NCBI GenBank assembly: GCA_963169745.1
Contig: CAUJCU010000013.1
Location: 62,001 to 126,000 of the forward strand
Origin: Bacteroidota bacterium
Lineage (GTDB): Bacteria; Bacteroidota; Bacteroidia; UBA4408
Direction of reading: 5' to 3'
Length of the DNA: 64,000 nucleotides
Shown: one piece after another, positions 17,361 through 25,541 of the stretch
Layout: each line of letters opens with the position of its first letter
How positions within the stretch are numbered: the first letter of the stretch is position 1
Translations under genes and position numbers: made by a program
Notes under the pieces: generated by a model
Database searches by the model: none
Seen by the model: the letters and a program-made list of their open reading frames with translations, nothing else
Told to the model about the DNA's origin: nothing

Positions 17361-19277
17361 ATGAAATATTGGTTCTTAATGTTTTTTCTTATTCATATCG
17401 ACATAGTCTCTCAGGCTCAAAACGATAGTGTTCATACACTTAAAGAGGTAGAAATTCAGGCTGAGTCGCGTTTAAATTTAAAAAAACAAGGTTTGAAAAC
17501 AGAAGTACTCGATTCGGTTTATCTTTCACAAAGTATTTCTAACTCATTGGCTGATCAACTGAGTCGTTTAAGTTCCATTTATATAAAAAGTTATGGAGGA
17601 GGAAGTTTAGCTAGTTCCTCGTTTAGAGGTGGAAGTGCTGCTCAAACTGCAATAGTGTGGAACGGGTTTAATTTGCAAAGTCCGGTAAACGGAATGATTG
17701 ACTTATCATTAATTCCTTCTGGATTATTTAATCAAATTCGAGTTCAATATGGGGCGCAGAGTGCTGCGTGGGGAAGCGGTGCTGTTGGTGGCACTATTTA
17801 TTTGCAAAATAAGGCTCGTTTTAATCAAGGCAATAGTTTTACAATATATACAGGAATAGGCAGTTTTGGTGAAAGAAATGTACTTCTGTCCTTTACTCAA
17901 AGTAAAGCAAATTACGTAGGCATTACAAAAGTAATGGCGGGGTCATCTCGAAATAATTATACCTTTAAAAAGGAAGAAAATGACAGCACTTATCTGGTTA
18001 AACAAAGTCATGCTGCTGTAAAAGGAATAAGTGTAACACAAGATAACTTTGTTCGATTAAAACATCGTCAATTTCTTGAAAGTCACTTGTGGATACAAGG
18101 TAATAAACGCCAAATACCTCCTACCCTTTTCCAAACCAGTAACAGTTCAGAGCAAGATGATAATGCACTTAGAGCCGGAGTACAGTATAAAAAGTATTTT
18201 AACCTGTTAAATTTTAATCTTAAGTCAGGTTTTTTTAAGGAAAACCTTTCCTATCAGGACTGGGAATTAAAACAACCTGAAAAGAGTTCTTTTTACAGCT
18301 TGGTTAATGAATTATTACTTAGCAAAGCATGGAATCGGGTGCATGTTGATGTAGGAGTAAATTCTACTTTATCCTATGCACATAGTCAACAATTTATTGG
18401 AGTTCCTAAACAGAATAAAAAGTCATTATTTACTTTACTCAGTCATCAAAACGATAAAAAAAATTTAAGTTCTATCGTTACAATTCGGCAAGAATGGGTA
18501 GATGGGACACAAAATCCCTTGGTTTGGTCTGCCGGTGTTCACTATACCCCATTTATGTGGTTTGCTATAAAAGCTAATGCCGCAAGGGTTTACCGCAACC
18601 CAACTCTTAACGATTTATACTGGAAAGAGGGAGGAAACCCCAATTTAAAACCTGAAGACGGCTATGCTTATGAAGCAGGAATGGTTATTAAGTGGTCATC
18701 ACAAAAAAAGCAAATAGAATTAAGTACGGAGCTTAATGTTTTCAGCCGAAAAGTAAATAACTGGATATTGTGGCTCCCTAATGGTGCTTTATGGAGTCCG
18801 GTTAATCTCATGAAAGTATGGAGTAGAGGGACTGAGAGTAGTACAAATTTTATGATTAGCCTACACAAAATAAAATTAACAGGAAATATTAAAACAAGCT
18901 ATGTTTTATCTGAAAACACTATAACATTATACAATAATGATGCTTCACTAAACAAACAACTTATATATGTACCTTTATATAGCGGACAGTTTAATTGGGG
19001 GCTTAATATTAAAGATGTAAGCTTATGGTTCAACCATACCTACGTTGGCTACCGCTATACGAGCAGTGATCATAGCACCTACTTAACTCCTTATTTCCTA
19101 CACAACTTCCATGTCTCATATACTATAAAATCTAAACGTTTTGATGTGGCTATTCAGGCAGGGGCTAACAATTTACTTCAAACAAATTATCAGGCTGTAG
19201 CAGGAAGACCCATGCCTGGTATAAATTTTAATACCGGATTACTCTTTAAATTCAAAAACCAAAATGAAAAGAAATAA
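17361..19277 (+). CDS. btuB: TonB-dependent outer membrane cobalamin receptor
   Basis: A 638-residue outer membrane receptor: signal peptide ending in SQAQ, a TonB-box-like LKEVEIQAES near residue 28, a plug domain (residues about 50-155, with SSFRGGSAAQTAIVWNGFNLQSP), then a long beta barrel with the family segment NPTLNDLYWKEGGNPNLKPEDGYAYEAG and a terminal strand INFNTGLLFKFKN. It imports cobalamin-type ligands with TonB energy. The B12 riboswitch directly upstream supports the substrate. Its last 14 bases overlap the next gene, indicating a tight operon with the thiamine-binding-family protein and the BtuG-like lipoprotein. Confidence 0.9.
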   Translation: MKYWFLMFFLIHIDIVSQAQNDSVHTLKEVEIQAESRLNLKKQGLKTEVLDSVYLSQSISNSLADQLSRLSSIYIKSYGGGSLASSSFRGGSAAQTAIVWNGFNLQSPVNGMIDLSLIPSGLFNQIRVQYGAQSAAWGSGAVGGTIYLQNKARFNQGNSFTIYTGIGSFGERNVLLSFTQSKANYVGITKVMAGSSRNNYTFKKEENDSTYLVKQSHAAVKGISVTQDNFVRLKHRQFLESHLWIQGNKRQIPPTLFQTSNSSEQDDNALRAGVQYKKYFNLLNFNLKSGFFKENLSYQDWELKQPEKSSFYSLVNELLLSKAWNRVHVDVGVNSTLSYAHSQQFIGVPKQNKKSLFTLLSHQNDKKNLSSIVTIRQEWVDGTQNPLVWSAGVHYTPFMWFAIKANAARVYRNPTLNDLYWKEGGNPNLKPEDGYAYEAGMVIKWSSQKKQIELSTELNVFSRKVNNWILWLPNGALWSPVNLMKVWSRGTESSTNFMISLHKIKLTGNIKTSYVLSENTITLYNNDASLNKQLIYVPLYSGQFNWGLNIKDVSLWFNHTYVGYRYTSSDHSTYLTPYFLHNFHVSYTIKSKRFDVAIQAGANNLLQTNYQAVAGRPMPGINFNTGLLFKFKNQNEKK

Positions 19278-19563
19278 ACTAAATGCTGCCATTCAACTAT
19301 TACCACTCGGAGCCACTCAAAATAAATATGCCGAAGTGGACAAGGCCATATCTGTAATTCAAGATTCGGGACTTAGATATATGGTGTGTCCTTTTGAAAC
19401 CGTTGTAGAAGGAACTTTTGAAGAAATTTTTAAGTTACTGGAGGCTATAAAATCAAAAACCTTAAATCAAGACAATGAAGAAATCATTATTAATGTGAAA
19501 CTACACTGTCATTTACACAAAGATTTATTTATTGACGATAAATTAAGTAACTATCAGCCATGA
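19264..19563 (+). CDS. Thiamine-binding (YkoF/MTH1187) family protein in the B12 operon
   Basis: A 99-residue ferredoxin-like protein of the thiamine-binding domain family: AAIQLLPLGA, KYAEVDKAISVIQDSGLRYMV, then ETVVEGTFEEIFKLLEAI, which is the usual strand-helix pattern with a conserved Thr/Glu pair. It has no signal peptide and should be cytosolic. It overlaps btuB by 14 bases and the lipoprotein gene by the ATGA tetranucleotide, so all three are translated together. Why a thiamine-type binder accompanies B12 uptake is not known; it may bind a corrinoid or a lower-ligand precursor, which is inference. Confidence 0.8.
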   Translation: MKRNKLNAAIQLLPLGATQNKYAEVDKAISVIQDSGLRYMVCPFETVVEGTFEEIFKLLEAIKSKTLNQDNEEIIINVKLHCHLHKDLFIDDKLSNYQP

Positions 19564-20621
19564 AAAATCTATTTTCAAATAGTATGATAAAAATCCATCA
19601 GCTAGTTCTAATAGGAACATTGTTTTGCTTATGCTCATGCCGCTCAGACAAGCCTGAAGATGCTATAAAACCCAATATATCTCTTAACAATGCCCATGGC
19701 CTATATGTGTTAAATGAAGGGAATTTTCAGTTTGGAAATGCCTCGGTTACTTATTATAATTTAGACAATGGTAGTTTGGTTGAAGATATCTATAAAATGG
19801 CAAACGGAAATAATTTAGGAGATGTAGCCCAAAGTATGACTTTGATTAACGGGTGGTACTATTTAGTTGTCAATAATTCACAGAAGATAGAGGTTATAAA
19901 TCCTGAAAATTTTTTGCAAATAAATCGAATTAGCTCCTTACTTTCTCCCCGATATATACTTCAGGTAAGTAAATCAAAAGCTTATATCAGTGATTTTAAG
20001 AGCAACCGAATAAGCATAATCAATTTAAACAGCAACAGTAAACAAGGAGAAATTATTATACATGGATGGACCGAGGAAATGCACTTGATGTATGGAAAAG
20101 CATATATAACAAACATGTCGAATGATAAATTATATATTGTAAATACTGCCAATGATATGTTGGAAGATAGTTTAACTCTAGCTCAAAGCCCCGGTAGTTT
20201 AACCGAAGATAAGAATGGAAAACTATGGGTGCTTTGTCAGGGCGATGCACCAACGAGCAAAACAGGTGCTTTATTTTGTATAAATCCTGAAAATAAAGTA
20301 ATAGAAAAAAGAATGGATTTTAGCTCTTCAGATGCTCCAATGCGGCTTTGTATCAATGAGAGTTTGGATACTTTATATTTTATCAATAAGCATTTATTTC
20401 AAGTACCTATTGAAGCTACTTCACTACCTCAAAACCCATTGATAGACGGCAATTCAAAAAATTTTTATGGCCTTGCTATACAGCCTAAAACGGGAAATAT
20501 TTTTATAAGTGATGCATTGGATTACATTCAAAAGGGGACGATTTTTGTATATAATTCAAAAGGAGCCTTGTTAAAAGAGTTTAAAAGTGGTTTAATTCCA
20601 TCAAAAATTTATTTTAAATAA
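19560..20621 (+). CDS. BtuG-like surface lipoprotein, beta-propeller
   Basis: A 353-residue exported lipoprotein with lipobox LCSC at about residues 24-27, followed by a YncE/DUF5074-like beta-propeller. The segment GLYVLNEGNFQFGNASVTYYNLDNG and repeated blades (KIEVINPENFLQINRI, NRISIINLNSNSKQGEI, KLYIVNTANDMLEDSL) show this. In Bacteroides, BtuG is a propeller lipoprotein that captures B12 at the surface and docks on BtuB; the same role is inferred from fold and from being third in a B12-riboswitch operon behind btuB. Its ATG overlaps the preceding stop by four bases. Confidence 0.82.
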   Translation: MKNLFSNSMIKIHQLVLIGTLFCLCSCRSDKPEDAIKPNISLNNAHGLYVLNEGNFQFGNASVTYYNLDNGSLVEDIYKMANGNNLGDVAQSMTLINGWYYLVVNNSQKIEVINPENFLQINRISSLLSPRYILQVSKSKAYISDFKSNRISIINLNSNSKQGEIIIHGWTEEMHLMYGKAYITNMSNDKLYIVNTANDMLEDSLTLAQSPGSLTEDKNGKLWVLCQGDAPTSKTGALFCINPENKVIEKRMDFSSSDAPMRLCINESLDTLYFINKHLFQVPIEATSLPQNPLIDGNSKNFYGLAIQPKTGNIFISDALDYIQKGTIFVYNSKGALLKEFKSGLIPSKIYFK

Positions 20622-20627
20622 ATTATT

Positions 20628-20635
20628 TACCTTTG
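20628..20635 (+). promoter_or_regulatory. -7 element placed for a leaderless transcript
   Basis: TACCTTTG matches TAnnTTTG exactly, and only four bases separate it from the ATG at 20640. With the usual Bacteroidota spacing the transcript would begin at or next to the start codon. No -33 TTG is evident. Confidence 0.5.
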
Positions 20636-20639
20636 TAGT

Positions 20640-21020
20640 ATGAGATTCTTGCTGTCTTTCTTTTTGTCTATTCAAATTATCAGCAACAGTACATTTTTGG
20701 AAGATGTGTTACGTATTCCATTATTAGTTGAACATTACAAGCATCATACCCAAACTGAAAACCCCAATTTATCATTTTTAGGTTTTATTAAAATGCATTA
20801 TCTTAATGGTTCAGACCATCAAGACATTAATCATTCTTCATTACCACTACATCACTCCCATGATGTAGGTCATATTCATGTAAGCTCTATATATACTTTA
20901 CCTGAAGAAATAAATATTTTTTTAAAAATTTCACTAATCTCAGAGCAGCATAGTACTTATACTAGCTTTATCCCAGATCGAAATACAGAACGTATTTTTC
21001 AACCCCCAAAAATCTGTTGA
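20640..21020 (+). CDS. Small His-rich exported protein preceding the CzcA efflux genes
   Basis: A 126-residue protein with a hydrophobic N-terminus (MRFLLSFFLSIQIISNS) and a histidine-rich middle: EHYKHHTQ, MHYLNGSDHQDINHSSLPLHHSHDVGHIHV. Such His clusters commonly bind divalent metal ions. Proteins of this look frequently precede heavy-metal RND operons in Bacteroidota, which fits the CzcA gene 168 bases downstream. It has no named domain that I recognise. It also directly follows the B12 operon but appears to have its own promoter. Confidence 0.7.
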   Translation: MRFLLSFFLSIQIISNSTFLEDVLRIPLLVEHYKHHTQTENPNLSFLGFIKMHYLNGSDHQDINHSSLPLHHSHDVGHIHVSSIYTLPEEINIFLKISLISEQHSTYTSFIPDRNTERIFQPPKIC

Positions 21021-21106
21021 TTGTAGTGTTGTTTATATACAACATTATCTGATTTATTCTTTTACTCATTCTGCATCAGGCACATTATTGATTAAATCGT
21101 GATATA

Positions 21107-21122
21107 GAATGATTAATCATTC
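21107..21122. promoter_or_regulatory. Perfect 16 bp palindrome upstream of czcA, candidate operator
   Basis: GAATGATTAATCATTC is a perfect palindrome about 65 bases before the czcA ATG, within the 167 bp gap after the His-rich gene. Its size and symmetry suit a dimeric repressor such as a metal sensor. GTTGT/ACAAC, a smaller hairpin, lies near 21029. No known operator consensus was matched. Confidence 0.4.
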
Positions 21123-21187
21123 CTTCTCGTATCATCTTATTTTACAAGGAACTGTTTGTTCGTAACATATAAAAAAGAAACACTTTT

Positions 21188-24100
21188 ATGCTGAATAATA
21201 TTATCCATTTTTCCATTAAAAATAAATTTATAGTGGGTTTATTTGTACTCACATTAATTTTTTATGGCTCATATCAAGCAACAAAACTTCCCATTGATGC
21301 TGTTCCTGACATTACCAACAACCAGGTTCAGGTAATTGCCATTGCTCCATCATTAGGAGCCTTAGACATTGAACGTTTGGTTACATTTCCAATTGAATTA
21401 GCTAATAGTAATATTCCTGGCTTGCATGAAATACGTAGCTTTTCAAGATTTGGGCTTTCTGTTGTAACAATAGTATTTGACGATGATAAAGATATTTATT
21501 GGGCACGACAACAAGTAAATGAACGAATACAGAAAATAACCGAAACAGTTCCAAAAAGTATGGCTGACATTTCTTTAGGTCCAATAACTACCGGGCTTGG
21601 GGAAATTTACCAATATACTTTACGTGCCGCTCCGGGTTATGAAAAAAAGTATGATATTACGCAATTAAGAACCATACAAGACTGGATCGTTAGGCGACAA
21701 CTGTTAGGTGTTAAAGGAGTAGCAGAAGTAAATAGCTTTGGAGGAAAACTTAAACAATTTGAAATTGCAATTGAACCCAATAAATTAAAATCATATAATA
21801 TTACGATAGAAGATGTATTTAAGGCTCTTGAAAATAACAATCAGAACACCGGTGGGGCTTATATTGAAAAGGGACCTACCGCACTCTATATTCGAAGCGA
21901 AGGATTAATTGGCAATTTAGATGATATTCGCTCTATATTTATTAAAAGTAATAGCAATGGCACCCCTTTATTATTAGGTGATGTAGCCACAGTTGCCATT
22001 GGATATGCCACACGATATGGTGCATTATGTTATAATGATGAAGGTGAAGTTACAGGTGGTGTGGTAATGATGCTCAAGGGCGAAAACGGGAACACCGTAG
22101 TTCAAAATATTAAAGAAAGGATTGAGCACATTAAAAAAACCTTACCCCAAGGCCTTATTTTAGAGCCTTTCTTGGATAGATCAAAACTAGTTTCAAATTC
22201 AATCCATACTGTTACAAAAAACTTGATGGAGGGAGCCTTGATAGTTTTGTTTGTGTTAATAGTTTTCTTAGGAAACTTTCGAGCGGGTTTCTTAGTAGCT
22301 TCTGTTATTCCACTTTCAATGCTGGTGGCCATTATATTGATGAACTTATTTGGAGTAAGTGGTAATTTAATGAGTTTGGGAGCTCTTGATTTTGGGCTGA
22401 TTATAGATGGGGCCGTAATTATAGTAGAAGCAGTGCTACATAGCCTTCATGCCCAAAAGTTTAAAATCAATACCGGTATTTTCAAAAAAACTGAAATTGA
22501 AGATCAAGTATATTCATCAGCAAGTAAAATGTTGAATAGTGCTGTATTTGGTCAGTTAATTATTCTAGTTGTTTACCTCCCAATTTTCTTTCTTGAAGGT
22601 ATTGAAGGTAAAATGTTTAGACCAATGGTTCAAACTATAGTTTTTGCACTTATAGGAGCATTTATACTTTCACTTACCTATATTCCAATGATGAGTGCCT
22701 TAATCATGAGTAAGAAAATGACTTTCAAAAAGAGTTTTTCCGATACGCTCATGTCTTTCTTAGAAAAATATTATCAACTAATTTTACTCAATGTATTGAA
22801 AATTCCCAAGTTAATACTGGGGATCGTACTATTGCTCTTTCTTATTTCAATAACCCTACTTTCTAAAATGGGAGGTGAATTTATTCCTACCTTAGAGGAA
22901 GGTGATTTTGCTTTGGAAATAAGAGTACTTCCCGGGAGCAACCTAAACACTACAATAGAACGTACTCAAAAAATTGCACATATTTTATTGACACGCTTTC
23001 CGGAGGTTACCCAAGTAGTAACCAAAATTGGAAGTGGTGAAGTACCCAATGATCCCATGCCTATGGAACTGGCCGATATGATGGTTATTTTGAAAGATAA
23101 AAAAGACTGGAGTTCTGCTCATTCATTTACTGAACTATCTGATAAAATGGGTAAAGAATTAGAAGAAGTACCCGGTATTTCCATAAGCTTTCAGTATCCC
23201 ATCCAAATGCGGTTTAATGAACTAATGACCGGAGCCAAACAAGAAATTGTGTGTAAAATTTTTGGCGATAATTTAGATACGCTTTCAAAATATGCACAAC
23301 AACTAGGCCATATTTCGCGTGGTATTGAAGGAGCGCAAAGTGTTTTTGTTGAAACTGTTAATGGATTGCCAGAGGTTTTGATACATTATAACAGAGGTGC
23401 TATAGCTCAATATGGGTTAAATATTCATGATATAAATAAAATTGTAAACACTGCTTTAGCTGGCCAAAGTGCCGGACTTGTTTATCAAAGCGAGCAACAT
23501 TTTGATTTAGTAGTACGTTTAAAAAGTAGCTTAAGAACGGGTTTAGAAAGTGTAAGTCAGCTCTTAATTAACACCCCAAGTGGCGATCAAATACCCTTAA
23601 ATCAATTAGCACGTGTTGAAATAAAAGCCGGCCCCTATCAAATTCAGCGTGAAAATGCCCAAAGGCGTATTATAGTTGGCTTTAATTCTAAAGGACGTGA
23701 TATCGAAAGTATTGTAAATGAGTTACAGAAAAAAACAGAATCGCAAATTAAACTACCTAGTGGTTACTACATTACTTATGGCGGAACTTTTGAAAATCTT
23801 AATAAAGCCAAAAAGCGCTTAGGCATTACAGTTCCGGTTTCATTATTCTTAATTTTTTTACTTTTATATTTTGCATTTGGCAGCGTCAAACAAAGTTTAC
23901 TTATATATACAGCCATTCCACTCTCTATTATTGGGGGTATTATAGGTCTTTCGCTCCGAGGATTTTCATTCAGTATATCGGCCGGAATAGGATTTATTGC
24001 TTTATTTGGTGTAGCAGTGCTTAACGGGATTGTACTGATTGCAGAATTTAACCGTTTAAAGCAAAATGGTATAAACCAACCCGAGGATATTGTTATTAAA

Positions 24101-25540
24101 GGAGGTATCATGCGCCTACGCCCAATTTTAATGACTGCTACGGTAGCATCGTTAGGTTTTTTACCTATGGCCTTAAGCACAGGTATTGGATCAGAGTTAC
24201 AGCGGCCATTAGCAACAGTTGTTATTAGCGGATTATTGATAGCTACCTTGCTTACTCTTTTTGTTTTACCTATATTATATATCATTTTTGAAAAATGGAA
24301 ATTCAATAAGACAATAAGGAACACACTAGTAATTGGGGTTCCACTATTTATTCATTTTATGCCAATGCCTGCTAAGGCTCAAGACGTTTTAAATTTAAAA
24401 GCTTCGCTTGATACAGCCATTCAAAATAATCTTTTTCTAAAAAAAGAAAAATTAAATAGTGATTATTATAAAAAGCTAAAAGGCAGCGCCTGGCAGCTCG
24501 ATGAAACAACTGTTTCTGCCGAGTATGGGCAGTTTAACAGTATCTATAATGATACAAAGTTATCGGTGAGTCAAAGCTTAAAATTTCCTAATGTTTATAT
24601 CAAGCAAAAAGATGTGTTGAAAGGCGAATGGGAAAAGTCAAACTATGATTATGAACTTAAAAAAAGACTTTTAATAAAAGAAGTATCATTAACATATTAC
24701 CACTTAGAGTATTTAAAATCATTAAAAAGAATGTTGTTGAATACCGATAGCTTATTTGCTTTTTATGAACAGAAAGCCGTATTGAAGTATGAGAAGGGTG
24801 AAAGCAATGTTTTAGAAAAAAATACTGCCATGTGGCAGCGAACACAAATAAACATACAGCTCAGGGCAATTGAAAATGATTATGAAAAAGAACTTCTTGA
24901 TTTTAATTTACTCCTGAACTCTAAAAAGTGGTACGAGCCCGACAGTCTTAGTTTTAAAGCAGTTTCTTCTATAGAGATTAAACCCAACATGAACGAAAAT
25001 CACCCATTACTCTCGGCACTAAAACAAGAGCAAATAAACAGTAAAAAACGGCTTGAGTTAGAGAAATCACTGTTATTACCTTCTCTTTTTGCAGGGTACA
25101 ACACCATGAGTATTATGGGAAATGGACCTGATAATGTATTTTACAACAAGAGCCATCGGTTTCAAAGTATTCAAGCCGGAATTGGAGTTCCCTTGTTCTT
25201 CAATGCTCAAAAAAGTAGAATAAGTGCTCAAAGAGTTCAAGTTCTAATAGCCGATAATATATACCAGTCTGCCTTTTCTTCCCTTCAAAATGAATATAAA
25301 AAAGCCTTAAAGAATTACGACCATAGTTTAATACAAGTACAACGCTTTGAAGAAGAATCAAATCCTATGGCAGAAGAGATGCTACAAGCCGCACAACTTC
25401 AGTTTGAAGCAGGAAGTATAAATTACTTAGAGTGGATGATGCTTCACAATCAAATAATTGACATTAAAACAGATTACCTTAAAGCAGTAAACAATTTAAA
25501 CAACAGCATTATTGAAATTAACTATTTTAACAGTAAATAA
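21188..25540 (+). CDS. czcA: CzcA-type heavy-metal RND pump fused to a CzcC/TolC-like outer membrane domain
   Basis: A 1450-residue fusion. Residues 1 to about 1045 are a heavy-metal RND pump, with IEFNRL and IPLSIIGGIIGLSL segments and the TM4 relay motif DFGLIIDGAVIIVE near residue 401, typical of the CzcA (Co/Zn/Cd/Ni) class rather than CusA. About residue 1047-1065 is a second signal-peptide-like segment (VIGVPLFIHFMPMPAKAQ). The rest is a TolC-type alpha-barrel with long coiled-coil helices and FEAGSINYLEWMMLHNQI near the end. Fusions of this kind are common in Bacteroidota. The adaptor gene starts one base after its stop. It expels divalent metals across both membranes. Confidence 0.93.
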   Translation: MLNNIIHFSIKNKFIVGLFVLTLIFYGSYQATKLPIDAVPDITNNQVQVIAIAPSLGALDIERLVTFPIELANSNIPGLHEIRSFSRFGLSVVTIVFDDDKDIYWARQQVNERIQKITETVPKSMADISLGPITTGLGEIYQYTLRAAPGYEKKYDITQLRTIQDWIVRRQLLGVKGVAEVNSFGGKLKQFEIAIEPNKLKSYNITIEDVFKALENNNQNTGGAYIEKGPTALYIRSEGLIGNLDDIRSIFIKSNSNGTPLLLGDVATVAIGYATRYGALCYNDEGEVTGGVVMMLKGENGNTVVQNIKERIEHIKKTLPQGLILEPFLDRSKLVSNSIHTVTKNLMEGALIVLFVLIVFLGNFRAGFLVASVIPLSMLVAIILMNLFGVSGNLMSLGALDFGLIIDGAVIIVEAVLHSLHAQKFKINTGIFKKTEIEDQVYSSASKMLNSAVFGQLIILVVYLPIFFLEGIEGKMFRPMVQTIVFALIGAFILSLTYIPMMSALIMSKKMTFKKSFSDTLMSFLEKYYQLILLNVLKIPKLILGIVLLLFLISITLLSKMGGEFIPTLEEGDFALEIRVLPGSNLNTTIERTQKIAHILLTRFPEVTQVVTKIGSGEVPNDPMPMELADMMVILKDKKDWSSAHSFTELSDKMGKELEEVPGISISFQYPIQMRFNELMTGAKQEIVCKIFGDNLDTLSKYAQQLGHISRGIEGAQSVFVETVNGLPEVLIHYNRGAIAQYGLNIHDINKIVNTALAGQSAGLVYQSEQHFDLVVRLKSSLRTGLESVSQLLINTPSGDQIPLNQLARVEIKAGPYQIQRENAQRRIIVGFNSKGRDIESIVNELQKKTESQIKLPSGYYITYGGTFENLNKAKKRLGITVPVSLFLIFLLLYFAFGSVKQSLLIYTAIPLSIIGGIIGLSLRGFSFSISAGIGFIALFGVAVLNGIVLIAEFNRLKQNGINQPEDIVIKGGIMRLRPILMTATVASLGFLPMALSTGIGSELQRPLATVVISGLLIATLLTLFVLPILYIIFEKWKFNKTIRNTLVIGVPLFIHFMPMPAKAQDVLNLKASLDTAIQNNLFLKKEKLNSDYYKKLKGSAWQLDETTVSAEYGQFNSIYNDTKLSVSQSLKFPNVYIKQKDVLKGEWEKSNYDYELKKRLLIKEVSLTYYHLEYLKSLKRMLLNTDSLFAFYEQKAVLKYEKGESNVLEKNTAMWQRTQINIQLRAIENDYEKELLDFNLLLNSKKWYEPDSLSFKAVSSIEIKPNMNENHPLLSALKQEQINSKKRLELEKSLLLPSLFAGYNTMSIMGNGPDNVFYNKSHRFQSIQAGIGVPLFFNAQKSRISAQRVQVLIADNIYQSAFSSLQNEYKKALKNYDHSLIQVQRFEEESNPMAEEMLQAAQLQFEAGSINYLEWMMLHNQIIDIKTDYLKAVNNLNNSIIEINYFNSK

Positions 25541-25541
25541 T

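Noticed and set aside
23776-24324. 182-residue minus-strand ORF inside czcA
   Set aside because: It is fully antisense to a conserved pump segment, has no start signal, and its composition follows the other strand.
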